DNA from: Centrapalus pauciflorus
Lineage: Eukaryota > Streptophyta > Magnoliopsida > Asterales > Asteraceae
NCBI GenBank assembly: GCA_020465985.1
Contig: JAANYP010000254.1
Coordinates: 159,001 to 223,000 of the forward strand
Direction of reading: 5' to 3'
DNA length: 64,000 nucleotides
Of the stretch, positions 1 to 10,789 are shown one piece after another. Under the pieces are notes generated by a model. That model ran no database searches. It saw only the letters and a program-made list of their open reading frames with translations, and had not been told where the DNA came from. Within the stretch, counting starts at the first letter, position 1. Each line of letters begins with the position of its first letter. Made by a program: the position numbers and the translations under genes.

Positions 1-671
1 CTAGATAGATCTTGCAGTGGTAGACCTTAGACACCCAAATTCGGACCTCACTTCGGACCAATTCGGACCATATTTAGGTGCATTTCGGACAACCTCATCT
101 GCCTATTTCGGACCCCACTTAGGTCCCATCCGAAGTTCAGATCAGGCTTTCCATTTTTCCATTTTGGTCTTGTATTTAAATTTTTCACATTTCGGACCAT
201 ATCAATTTCGGACCATCCAAACTCGTACTATCCGAATTCGGTCCCCACCTGGACATTTCCTAGGCCCTGTCCACTGTTCATCCGAATTCGATTACCTCAG
301 TTCCATCCGAATCCATATTCCATCCGCATTAGGTCCCCACCCGAATCACTGTTCATCCGAAATAGCAGTTCATCCGAATTCGGCACTCATCCGATTTAGT
401 ACTTCATCCGAACCATAGACCATCCGAATTACTGTTCACCCGAAGTAGGTTCTCATCCGAATTAGTTCATCCATCCGAAATCACTTCCATCCGAATTTGG
501 TTTCACCATCCGAAACCCAATTTATCCGAATTCGATTCTTAACATCCGAAACATTGTTCATCCGCACCCATTCCATCCGAATTCCACTTCCATCCGAAAT
601 AAGTACTATTCGTCCTAAGTCCAGCCCATCCGTGTCCAGTTTCCACCTTTAAGATCTTTAATTTTTCTCAG
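1..671 (+). repeat. Sirevirus 5' leader with CATCCGAA / CCGAATTCGG palindromic array
   Basis: About 20 copies of the half-site TCCGAA or TTCGGA occur in both orientations, many as CATCCGAA; two form the full palindrome CCGAATTCGG (near 232 and 378). No coding frame is convincing here. The segment ends TTTTTCTCAG just before the gag ATG, which fits a 3' splice site at 670-671, so it may be the tail of a leader intron whose donor lies off the window. It does not match 16850-18570 base for base, so it is not one of an LTR pair with that region. Arrays of repeated palindromes in Sirevirus non-coding regions are described in the literature; the exact sequence here is what I read. Confidence 0.7.
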
Positions 672-682
672 CACCCATCATA

Positions 683-3600
683 ATGTCTCGTGAAGCTCTC
701 GTACTCGGATCTGAGAACAGACCACCTGTTCTCTATCCAGATGAGTATGAACAATGGAAATCCCGGTTCCTTAAATTCGTAGGAATGCAACCACTTGGGA
801 ATTTGATGCTTCAATCCATCTCCGAAGGACCCGTAATCTATTATCGGGAGATAGCAGCCCTACCTGAGGCTGACCCCCCTGTCTTGGCCTCTAAAGTTGA
901 ACGAGAACCGGCTAATGACGCCGAGAGAGACCGACAGCATGCTGATAAGAGGGCAGAATATCTGATCTATCAAGCCCTCCCCACTGATATTCTGGTTGGC
1001 GTAGACAGCAAAATGTCTGCCAAAGAAATGTGGGACGAGTTGGAAGTCCAGATGCTGGGGGCAGATCTCGATGATCGTGCCGAGATCGAGGAGGCAAAAG
1101 CTAAGTTTACGGAATTCCGCGCAAAAGACGGGGAATCTCTGCAAGCCACTTTTACAAGGTTCTGTGCGGTCCTAAATGAGTTGAATAAACTGCACATAAA
1201 GAAGGATAGGGATGATATCAACATCTAGTTCTTTGCCGCCTTAGCCCCCGAGTGGCAGCTTGCTTGTCGGGCCACGAAACGAGTCCTGAACATGATTGAG
1301 GTATCAATCAATGTCGTCTTTAAGGAGCTCAAGAAATATCAAGGAGATGTAGATCAACAAAAGCTGATGGCAAATCAATTGGCCTCTCTACTGCTATCAG
1401 CCAACACTGGGTTGAAACCAAATGATTCACTCGCCTTGATCACCAACACGCAGATTCCGACACCATCCTTTGCTCCAGGTTCTTCGTCGTCACAATACAG
1501 GTATGCTTCTCCTCCGCGTGAGGTCCTTGATGAGGAGGAAGCTTCTATACAGGAACAGATAGCCTTGTGGACCAACCGTCTCCAACAACGACGGTTCTCC
1601 AACAAGACTAACAATCAACTCCGTTATGACACCGGTCCACGGAGGTACTCAGATGACAGAAGGGATGAACGACGCGATGACTATCGAAGGGATGAATACC
1701 GTAGGGATGATCGGGATGATCGCAGGTATGACGATAGACGCGACTATCGAGATGATCGCCGTTATGAAAGGCGATATGATAGGCGTGATGATCGCAGGGA
1801 CGACAGGCGGGACGATCGAAGGGATGATCGTAGGGATGACCGCCGGGATAAGAGGAGAGAGCCCGAACGAATGGACAGAAGGCGAGATGACAGCCGAGAG
1901 CATCGCCGCGCCGATAAGAGGCCGGCGGAAAGAAGAGAGGAACGGCCGAGTGCAGATGAGCCGAAAGCCGCAGATGAACGTCTCTGTTACAAGTGTGGCA
2001 AACCGGGCCACTTTGCTCGGGAGTGTAAGAACAATTTCGACAGAGACGTCGCATACTACGAGAGAAAGCTTGAGGCCACCAAGAAAAGAACGGATGCGTT
2101 AGCCCTCGTCGCCCAGGAAGACTACTGGGATGCTGAAGATTCTGAAGACGAGGATGACAAGGGCAAGAACTGTTACATGGTTGATCGTGTTGGCTTAGAG
2201 AATTGTGCTGTTTCCACTGCTGAAGATTCAGATCATGCTGCTGAGGGGGAGACATTGAAGAATCCACCAGCATGTCTGATGACTACAACCAACGATCCCG
2301 AATGCTCCACATCCGATTCTGAGTCAAATGAGGTATATTCCTGTTACATTCCTGCACATGTAAATAAATTATTAGTATATAATGAATGTACACTGCACGC
2401 ACATATTCTTGATCTACAAGCCAGATTAAATGTTGAAACTGCAAGGTGTGTACAGGTTGAACATCAAGCTCAAACGCTAAAAGAATCATTTGAATTATAT
2501 CATTCAAAGTGGTTAACTAATCATAATGTTATAAAGCAGATGTTAATAGAAAAAGTAGATGTTCAGGATAGGAATATATATCTTGAATCTTGCATGGACA
2601 CGCTATCAAAAGAAAAACTCTCTTTAAAAAAAGAAATTTCTGTTCTTACAAAACAATTAGATGCGGTAAATATGGAAAATATAGACAGCTTAGAAAAATA
2701 CAAAATGATTGAAGAAGAAAGGATAAGTTTGTACTCAAGAATAAAGACCCTTGACGATGCATTTTTAAAAAGGGGTCAAACAGAACAAACTATCCATTTA
2801 AATCAGCCCAAAGAAACTAGGTTTTACCATTCTAAACAAGGAATTGGTTTTAAAAATCCTAAATATTTGGAAAAAGCACAAAATGTTTTACCTGTATTTT
2901 ATGACATGAACTATATGGGAGCCAGTCTTAAATCTTTCTTTTTTGAGTCATCAAAAGAAGTTTTAAACCAAGAAAATGAGAAACGTGTCGCTCGTAAAGA
3001 TAAAGAAATTTCTTTTCAATATGAAGAACTTAACGAGAGTTATTCTTCTAGAGTACCCACTTTAGAGGAAGACCTTTTGTCAACTTATTCAGAAGCTGAA
3101 TTGAAAACAGAAATCGTAAAATCAACTTCTCAACTTTATATTCCTGCAAAAGTTCTTCAACAACAAATCACTATTTTAGAAAAGGAATTGAAGTCGTCTC
3201 AAGAGAAAGCACTTGATCTTCAAGATGCTCTTCTTAAGAGCGAAAAAGAATTGGTAAATCAATCTTTTCAACAATCTGTGGAAGTTACTGTCTACAGAGA
3301 AAATTTTGAAATGGTTTCACAAATATTGAAAGATCTTTCAAAAGAACTAACACTTTCTCATTCCATAAAAATTCCACGTGTGTCATCAAATAAAGGTAAG
3401 GCTAAAGCTGAAACTTCTTCTGTCATTTACAAAGGTGAGTGTTCAAAGCCTTTCAAAAATGAGGTTCCTAAAAAGACTCAGATCAAATCCAAGTCTTTTA
3501 AGAAACCCACTCACCACCAAAAAGAAAATTCTGTCAAGTCTAAATCTTCCATGCTTACTGACTCTAATCGTTTTGTTCCTACAGATCATATAAGGAGAGT

Positions 3601-4157
3601 CCCAAAAACCACCATGCTGGATTTTACAAGTTTTTTTGTTAAGAAGGCTTTAATGCCAAATGAATTTGTTACTAGAGATAGGATGTCTGTAATCTCTAAA
3701 GACAATTTATGTAACAATGTGTGTGACAATGCTTGTAATGTTGTACCGAATTCTGTTGTTCCTTTAAAGTACTCTTTCAGTGATTTATTTAATCTGTGTC
3801 CAACTCGATATAGACGACAGGTTCCTGAAATGAATGCTTTCGTGCCATATCCTGCTAAACGAATTTGGAAAAAGAAATCAAAAAATGTTGCATCATCGGC
3901 CCCAAATAAAATTGAGATTTGTCCATTGCCAAGGCCCAAAACCAAAGCAACGGTCAAAAAGATCTCAAAAAGAAAAACCAAAGGCAATTTCAGCGCCTAA
4001 GGTTCCAAAGCCCAATAAATCCAATCTTCAATGGATTCCAAAGATTTGTGCATTCGGACCACACACAAATGCTAAATGGGTTCCTAAAACTGTACACGTG
4101 CCATATAAATCTGGAAATCCTAACAAAAAGGGACCCATATTGAGGTGGGTACCCAAG
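683..4157 (+). pseudogene. gag: Sirevirus gag (capsid, RD-rich linker, CCHC knuckle, coiled-coil tail), broken
   Basis: Encodes the structural Gag protein that would form the cytoplasmic particle and bind element RNA. It starts at ATG 683. An N-terminal capsid region of the plant Copia Gag type is followed by a highly charged tract of repeated RRDD units (about 1640-1910), a CX2CX4HX4C zinc knuckle (CYKCGKPGHFAREC, about 1986-2027), then a long Lys/Glu-rich tail with predicted coiled coils (about 2370-3370) and a C-terminus with repeated W(V/I)PK motifs (4030-4157). Gag is far longer than in ordinary Copia elements, as in Sireviruses; SIRE1 Gag is reported to bind dynein light chain LC8. Breaks: in-frame TAG at 1226-1228 (probably CAG originally) and a one-base shift in an A-rich run near 3966-3972 that moves the WPK tail to another frame. 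The unspliced frame stops at TGA 4164-4166. Confidence 0.85.
1640..1910 (+). repeat. 12-bp coding repeat giving an (RRDD)n tract in Gag
   Basis: Near-perfect tandem 12-base units of the type GATGATCGCAGG encode alternating Arg-Arg-Asp-Asp. Codon choice varies between units (CGA, CGC, CGT, AGG; GAT, GAC) while the residues stay nearly fixed, so the amino-acid pattern looks maintained rather than freshly amplified. It lies between the capsid region and the zinc knuckle. Confidence 0.8.
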
Positions 4158-4436
4158 GTTGTGTGATCTTAATGCAGATGGTTCTTGGTTACTTCTGATC
4201 AAGACCCGTGCTTCAAAGAAATGGCTTCTAGTTACCTTAGACTAGGACCCGTTCTTTTTCTTGTCGGTTGTGCTTAAACCGACACGTTTGGCTTCTGTGC
4301 ACACAGCCCAGGACCCGGTCTTAACTCATCATGTTTTCTGAACACCTCGGTTCAGAACACGGTTTGATTGTGAATTAAAAATGGATGTGTTTGAATGCAT
4401 ATAGTTTTTCATTGTATGAATTTATGTGTTTTTCAG
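4158..4436 (+). other. Candidate 279-bp intron or spacer at the gag-pol junction
   Basis: The Gag frame ends RWVPK then GTTGTG with a TGA at 4164-4166. The next recognisable coding sequence is the protease motif at about 4455. Between them the region has stops. It begins GT after AAG (4155-4157) and ends with TTTATGTGTTTTTCAG at 4436, a good 3' splice site with a T-rich tract. Removing 4158-4436 joins gag to protease exactly in phase 0. Unspliced RNA would make Gag alone and spliced RNA a Gag-Pol fusion. The donor context (AAG|GTTGTG) is only moderate, so pol could instead be reached by readthrough or internal initiation. The region holds the hairpin array listed next. Confidence 0.5.
4180..4357 (+). 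other. Array of five stem-loops 3' of gag
   Basis: Five successive short stem-loops: 4180-4207 (TCTTG / CAAGA), 4223-4250 (CTAGT / ACTAG with outer GG / CC), 4262-4284 (TGTCGGTT / AACCGACA, perfect 8 bp), 4290-4316 (TTCTG / CAGGA, one G-U pair) and 4336-4357 (TTCTGAAC / GTTCAGAA, perfect 8 bp). Several share the frame GGYTTCT ... AGRACCCG around a loop containing TTACYTY. Units one and two align almost base for base with hairpins downstream of gag in the element at 51294-56569 (read on its sense strand), although the elements are otherwise very different. Stems differ in sequence but stay paired. Confidence 0.75.
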
Positions 4437-6600
4437 GCTAAGTCCATTTGGTATATGGATTCGGGTTGCTCCAAGCACATGACTGGAAGAAGAGAATTGA
4501 TGTCCAACGTTGTTGAACAGTATTGCGGAACTGTAAAATTCGGGAACAACCATCAGGCTCACATCAAAGGATACGGGAACTTAGTTCTAAATAATCTGGT
4601 CATCAAGGATGTTGACTATGTTGAGGGGTTATCACATAATCTTTTCAGCATAGGACAGCTCTGCGACAAAGGACTAGAGGTAACGTTTAGAGCTAAGAAC
4701 TGCAGTGTTAAGAGTATGGATGGAAAAGAAATCCTAACAGGTTCCCGAAACTCTAACCTCTATACCATTGACTTAGCTAAGCTAATAGTGAAGGATAACA
4801 TTTGCCTACTATCAAAAGCCTCTTCAAAAGACTCTTGGTTTTGGCATCGAAGATTATCCCATTTGTACTTTGATAATATCAACAAGCTGACTGCGAAACA
4901 ATTGGTTAAAAGACTTCCTGAATTGCGCTATGAAAAGGACCATCTGTGTGGAGCTTGTGAGAAAGGAAAAATGAAACGATCATCTCACAAACCAAAGCCC
5001 GAACCATCAACAAAAAGAGTATTGGAGTTACTTCACATGGATTTATGCGGACCGATGAGGACTCAAAGCATAAATGGGAAACGATATGTGTTGGTTATCG
5101 TTGACGACTATTCACGATATACCTGGGTCAGGTTCTTGCGTTCCAAGGATGAGACAGCTCAAGAAATCATAGATTTTATCAGGAGTGTCGAGACCCAACA
5201 GCAGCTGTCAGTGCAATCAATCAGATCAGATAACGGCACGGAGTTCAAGAACTCGGTAGTTGAGGGCTTCCTTCGATCCAAAGGTATTCAGCATCAATAC
5301 TCTGCTGCTCGAACACCTCAACAAAATGGGGTCGTGGAAAGGCGTAAACGTACGCTTGTGGAAGCCGCTCGTACAATGCTCACATACTCGAAGCTACCTC
5401 CGTTCTTGTGGGCCGAAGCCGTATCAACAGCATGCTATACACAAAATCGCTCCATTATCCATAAGCGCTTTAACAAAACTCCTTACCAACTCTTTTTGAA
5501 TAAAGTACCATTTATCAAGTACTTACGTGTATTTGGTTGCAGGTGCTATGTGCTGAACGACAAAGACAACCTCGGGAAGTTTAACGAAAAGGCGGATGAA
5601 GCGATCTTCATTGGATACTCATCCAACTCGAAGGCGTATCGCGCATTCAATACCCGAACTAGAACAGTCAATGAAAGTGTGCACGTCACATTTGATGAGT
5701 TGGCTGAACTGGCACCCGAAGTTGATCAATCAGGACCTCGCATTACTCAAATGCCTGGAGACTCTTCCAATAACCCCATTTCTTTTTCTTCTTCTGATTT
5801 GGTTAATTTGTTTGATCCTTTTTATGTTGAATTTTTCGGTCCTAACGCTAGTGTTTCTAATGTTGTCAATAATGTAGGTGATCCTTCCAGTTCAACTGCG
5901 CCACAAAGTTTCTCCGCTCCATCTTCATCTACATACCCTCATCCATCTACATCATCCTCCGACACATCCGCAGTTGAATCTACTCCTATAATACCCTCAC
6001 ATATAATACCAACAATTCTTCCTTCACATGAACACTCGGGATTCGAACCGGAACCAGTGGTACCATCATTTGAAACCATTGACCATGAATCTTCATCCAT
6101 CCCCACATTAACCACAGAGGTTCCATCCCGAGCACCCCTACCATACGAGATTAAATGGACCCGAAGTCACCCTACAGATCAAATCATTGGTGATGTATCA
6201 ACAGGAGTCCAAACTCGTAGGTCATCTGCTAATGAATGCCTCTTCGCATCAATCCTGAGTATGATAGAGCCCGCTCGTGTGGATGAAGCCCTGACAGATC
6301 CAGATTGGATAGTTGCAATGCAAGAGGAACTCAACCAGTTTGAACAGCTAAGAGTATGGCGGTTAGTTCCCAAACCAAAAGACCGTACTGTCATCGGAAC
6401 AAAGTGGATCTTTAAGAACAAACGAGATGAGAACGGCATTGTGATAAGGAATAAAGCAAGACTTGTTGCCAAAGGCTACCGACAACAAGAAGGGATAGAT
6501 TATGACGAGACCTTCGCTCCAGATGCACGGATCGAAGCAATCAGAATCTTCTTGGCGTACGCGGCACACAAAGATTTCAAAGTGTACCAAATGGACGTCA
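4437..6600 (+). pseudogene. pol: Sirevirus pol, 5' part: protease, integrase, start of RT
   Basis: An open frame without stops from the presumed acceptor to the nested insertion. The aspartic protease motif DSGCSKHMTG is at about 4459. The integrase zinc domain (HRRLSH ... CGACEKGK) spans about 4849-4970. The integrase core has Asp in LHMDLCGP (about 5040), Asp in IRSDNGTEF (about 5230) and Glu in NGVVERRKR (about 5336). A Ser/Thr/Pro-rich linker (5700-6150) leads to RT, starting about 6270 with the WIFKNK ... ARLVAKG block. The frame is cut at 6600 inside the conserved QMDVKTAFLNG motif by the Gypsy insertion and resumes at 15349. The long open frame argues that decay of the element is not ancient. 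Confidence 0.92.
6596..6600. other. Target site duplication CGTCA, left copy (right copy 15349-15353)
   Basis: CGTCA immediately precedes the left LTR (TGTGACACCC at 6601) and immediately follows the right LTR (ends GATGTTACA at 15348). A perfect 5-bp duplication is the expected integrase signature and fixes the borders of the nested element. Confidence 0.95.
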
Positions 6601-8525
6601 TGTGACACCCTCTTGCTTTGATATTATAATAGAAATCACCAGGATCAACAAACAACCTAATGAATAGACATAACAATTGAAATTGAATACTTAAGATAGA
6701 GTTAAGCAAATCCACGCTAAAGCAATGAAAGTACATGTCTACAGTGATAAAGTCTAACTATTACAACATCATAATTGATTAGAAGTCATGTAATCCCAGC
6801 CCCAAAGCTATATCCATGTACCAATAGCTTCTAAAGTCTCCGGGATATTGAAGTGAAATGCTTAAGTAGAAGGTCCAGCTACACTTTTGCCTTTGCCTTA
6901 AAACATTTGTGAGTCAACTGTAAGCTAAAGCTTAGTGAGATAACAGATTATGCAAACAACAAATATTTCTTTACAAGCAATGCTTAACCATGGGCAGTGT
7001 AAGCCCCATGTATGTGTGTACAGGCAGTGAAAGCCTCAATGTGTGTGTAAACCATGCATTGCTAGCATTGGGTTGGCAGTTCAATATGCTGATAGGGGAT
7101 GTGCCGAACCTGACGGGATAACGAGTGGGATGATCAGTCCCCGACAGTGGCCTGCTGTCAGCCCCAGTCCAGGTCGCATCAGATTGTGAAGTAATGATCA
7201 TGCAGTGCAAGCATGATGTAAATAGATGCACTTTCAATTGAACGATGGCTACATGTGTATTACATGTCAAGTACGAATGTGCATCATAACAACAAATCAT
7301 GTACGAGTGCCAAATGATGTATATGAACAAAGTGAACATGCCATTGAATGTATAAACATGAATGCAAAAACAATAAATGTTCGAATGACAATCTGTTACT
7401 CACTGTGGTTGGTGTTGTGCAACTTGTCTCTGAATCAATGTGTGTTTTGATAACACCACAATGATCTGTAAAGTAAGTGTAATAGTGAACTCGTGTCAGT
7501 AATTGCTTAAAATTTGTATTCTGAAAACTAAATATAATTGTGCTGATTTCGGACCACATCCGAATTCGGATGGTCCGAATCATAATTGGTCCGAAATGGG
7601 TCTCTGGTCCGAAATTGGTTGGATCCGAATTGTGTGTGGTCCGAAGTGGGTTTTTGGTCCGAATTGGGACATGTCCGAAATGTACATGGATCCGAAATGG
7701 GTAAGTATCCGAAATTAGCTAGTGGTCCGAAATTGAGTATGATCCGAAAATAGGGGATTCGAATTCGGATGGATCATCATCCGAGTTCATACTTAGAAAA
7801 TTTTCTAATATTTTCCAGAATTATGTTTTTGACCATTTTTGCACGTTTTGAGTCTATTATTGCAAATATAAGCTTAGTAACATTGTTTTAACTTATATCA
7901 TAACTTGTATGTACCAAAATAACCCATTTATGTCCATTTTTCTACAAGTCTCAATGAACACACACACTAAAACACACACTTAATTCCAAAATCATACTTA
8001 AACTTCGAATCTGATTCTGAATTTTTGTATACAACAACATACATGTTCGATTTCAACTAATCCATCATAATATATAACATGCATTAACATTTGCAACAAT
8101 AATCTTAGAAATCGGTTTTCATAAAAACCGAACCAAAACTTCAAAAATCCGTGATATAAGGAGATTGTTACCTTAAAACGTTTGTTGCAACTGTTATAGT
8201 TCCTTAATTGCTACTTGAATCCAGATTTTGCACTTGAAATTTGATAATTCTTGTGTTCTTGAGTTGAAATCCGAGAGAGAGAGAGTTGAGAGAGGATTCG
8301 GTAGAGAGAGAGAGTAGTGAGAGAGTGTGAGTGTGAAAATGAAAGGGTTTCTTTCTTTTATTCCAATTTTTGACCCATTTGCATAACACACCCCTCAACT
8401 TTGTATTTTCTCATTTTAACTGATATTTTGATTATAAGTGACTTAAATTAATATAATCATCCAAAAGTACAATAATTGAGTCTTAAAATCATAAATTACA
8501 TATATTTGAAATTTGGGATGTTACA
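6601..8525 (-). repeat. Chromovirus 3' LTR (left copy), 1925 bp
   Basis: Read on the + strand it begins TGTGACACCC and ends GGATGTTACA, so it has TG...CA ends in either reading. It is nearly identical to 13406-15348. It contains a GA-rich stretch (8271-8323) and the TCCGAA palindrome array (7548-7785). It lacks a 19-bp tandem unit present in the other LTR. Confidence 0.95.
7548..7785. repeat. TCCGAA half-site array inside chromovirus LTR
   Basis: About 14 half-sites, mostly as GGTCCGAA or GATCCGAA spaced roughly 13-20 bp, with CATCCGAATTCGGATG near 7558 as a full palindrome and a near-palindrome at 7758. The same motif fills the Copia leaders at 1-671 and 17719-18200, yet the surrounding sequences are not homologous. 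The matching block in the right LTR is 14353-14608. Confidence 0.8.
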
Positions 8526-8562
8526 GCATGGGCTCCACCACGCCTATACTTCGTCCGCGAAG

Positions 8563-9825
8563 TCATGCTGCGCTAAACAAACTTGGGTACTTAGTCTTCA
8601 TGTCTTCTTCCGATTCCCAAGTGTGATTAGCTCCCCGACGATGCTTCCACTTGACTAGCACCATCCTGATTTTCCTTATTGCGGAGTTTCTTGACTTTTG
8701 TCTCCAGTATACTCTCCGGCTCATCAACGAACCTTAGCCGTTCGTCAATCTTAACTTCTGAATGGTCAGTCCATGGTTCCCTTTTGGGCACCAGACTCTT
8801 TCTTAAGTAACCCACATGAAATACCGGGTGAACACCAGACAATTCCTCTGGCAAGTCCAAGTGATAGGACTGATTACCAACTCTGTCTAATATTTTGAAG
8901 GGTCCTATGAATCGAGGTGACAGATTTCCTTGTTTTACAAACCTTGTAACACCTTTCATCGGAGAAACCTTTAAGTATACCCAATCGTCCTTCTGAAACT
9001 CTATCGCTTTATGTCGGGATCGTGGTAATTCTTTTGCCGATCTTGCGCCGTTTTCATGTATTGTCGAATGAGTTGAATCTTTTCGTTTGTTTCTTGCAAT
9101 AAGGCAGGACCAGCTATTGGAGTTTCTCCTGTTTCCCTCCAACAGGTTGGAGTCCTACACTTTCTGCCATACAGGAACTCGAACGTTGCCATCTTGATTG
9201 TGGAATGGTAACTATTGTTGTAGGAGAATTCAACCAGTGGGCGGTGATCGTCCCAGTTACCACCCAAATCCATGACACACGCTCTGAGCATGTCTTCGAG
9301 AGTTAAAATTGTTCTTTCACTTTGCCCATCAGATTGAGGTCTGTAAGCAGTACTCATTGCGATACGAATACCAAGACCGTTTTGTAGAGCAGCCCAGAAG
9401 TTGGAAGTGAATCTACTATCTCGGTCGGAGACAATAGACTTAGGCACACCATGCCTAATGACGATTTCGTTAACGTAGATCTGGGCAAGACGGTCCAGTG
9501 AATAGGGTTCTCGAATGGGAATGAAGTGAGCAGACTTTGTTAATCGATCAACAATGACCCAAATGGCATCATGTTGACGACGTGTTTTGGGAAGCTTGGT
9601 TACGAAATCCATAGTAATATGGTCCCACTTCCATTCTGGGATAGGAAGAGGTTGCATACTACCATAGGGCTGTTGATGTTCTGCTTTGACTAGACGACAC
9701 GTTCTGCACCTTTCAACGTACTGACCGACATCTCTTTTCAATCCTGGCCACCAGAAATCGGCTTTCAGGTCGTTGTACATTTTCGTGCTACCAGGATGAA
9801 TTGAGAACTTAGATTGATGAGCTCT
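8563..9825 (-). pseudogene. pol: Chromovirus integrase and chromodomain
   Basis: The integrase zinc segment (CRTCRLVK) is followed by the catalytic core with Asp in HITMDFVTKLP, Asp in VSDRDSRFTS and Glu in QSDGQSERTI, then a GPF/Y-type module (FIGPFKILDRVG, HPVFHVGYLRK) and a C-terminal chromodomain whose final half (VLVKWKH, then a TWE motif) ends at TGA 8563-8565. The chromodomain is thought to guide integration to particular chromatin. Three breaks: one-base shifts at about 9830 (just upstream, at the RNase H-integrase linker), about 9005 (between core and the GPF module) and about 8672 (an extra A within the chromodomain), so no single frame spans it. Confidence 0.88.
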
Positions 9826-10700
9826 GCAAGAATCACTTCTCGCATGTTCCCGAACTTAGGAACCCAAACTCTGCCGTACACACCTTTGAGTCCGGTTCCA
9901 TCATCTTGCATTAATGGCAGTTGAACTCTGATGTTCTCGTCCTTTACATTCTCCTCCTTAAAGGCCTGCAACTGAGCATCCCTTACATCGTCTATAATTG
10001 TTGAAGTCAGTATCGTGGTAGTCAAGGCATAACAATACGCCTTGCAGTATGCTTTTCTGCTTAGGGCATCGGCCACTACGTTGGCCTTCCCTGGATGATA
10101 GAAAATCTCACAGTCGTAGTCCTTGATCAGCTCCATTGACCTTCTCTGCCTCATATTCAAGTCCTTCTGACTGAATATGTACTTCAAACTCTTGTGGTCG
10201 GTGAAGAGCTGACACTTGGTTCCGTACAAATAGTGTCTCCATAACTTGAGAGCGAAAGTCACAGCAGTTAGCTCCAGATCATGAGTAGAGTAGTCTTTCT
10301 CATGCGGTTTAAGTTGTCTAGAAGCGTATGCTATGACATTTCCTCTTTGCATCAGAACAGCACCCAAACCCATGCCTGATGCATCTGTGTAGACTACGAA
10401 GTCCTCGTTCCCTTCAGGCAGGGCTAACACTGGTGCTTCACTTAGCAAAGTCTTCAGTTTGTCAAACGCCACTTGCTGTTCTTCTTTCCAAAAGAAGGTT
10501 GCGTTCTTGCGAGTATGCTTTGTAAGAGGTACGGCTATTTTGGAAAAGTCCTTGATGAATCGGCGGTAGTAACCAGCCAATCCCAGAAAACTACGAATTT
10601 CTGAGGCGTTGCGGGGTGATTCCCAGTTCTGGATAGCTTCGATCTTTGCAGGATCAACAGCAATTCCAGCACCAGATATCACGTGCCCCAAGAATTGGAT
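9826..10700 (-). pseudogene. pol: Chromovirus RT C-terminus and RNase H
   Basis: Starts at the predicted acceptor (10700) with IQFLGHVISG, the conserved end of the RT thumb, and continues through the connection domain (FLGLAGYYRRFI) to RNase H with YTDASGMGLGAVL, DLELTAV and LFTDHKSLKYIF, then ADALSRK. These are the expected acidic RNase H residues. The open frame runs without stops for about 290 codons until the one-base shift near 9830. It is in a different frame from the upstream RT; the 89-bp segment at 10701-10789 accounts exactly for the change. Confidence 0.9.
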
Positions 10701-10789
10701 CTGAATTGAATATTGAGTAGGTAAAAGTTAACAAAGAGTTCATAAGTGAATGTAAGGATCAAGGAATCGTTTGGGATGTTGAGACGTAC
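10701..10789 (-). other. Candidate 89-bp spliceosomal intron in chromovirus pol
   Basis: On the minus strand the RT frame reads ...FWLRQ ending CAG, then GTACGT (a near-ideal donor) and, 89 bases later, TTCAATTCAG as acceptor, after which IQFLGHVISG continues. The interior is T-rich with CTACTCAAT-like branch candidates. 89 is not a multiple of 3, so retention frameshifts the protein, while removal restores the canonical family sequence with nothing lost or gained (phase 0). The antisense Gypsy RT at 22363-22730 is contiguous at the same junction, so the segment is not universal in the superfamily. Confidence 0.7.

Noticed and set aside
1608..2273. Long open frames overlapping gag on both strands (also 1626-2102 and 1649-2011)
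   Set aside because: They are shadows of the 12-bp RRDD coding repeat, whose period is a multiple of three, so all frames stay open.
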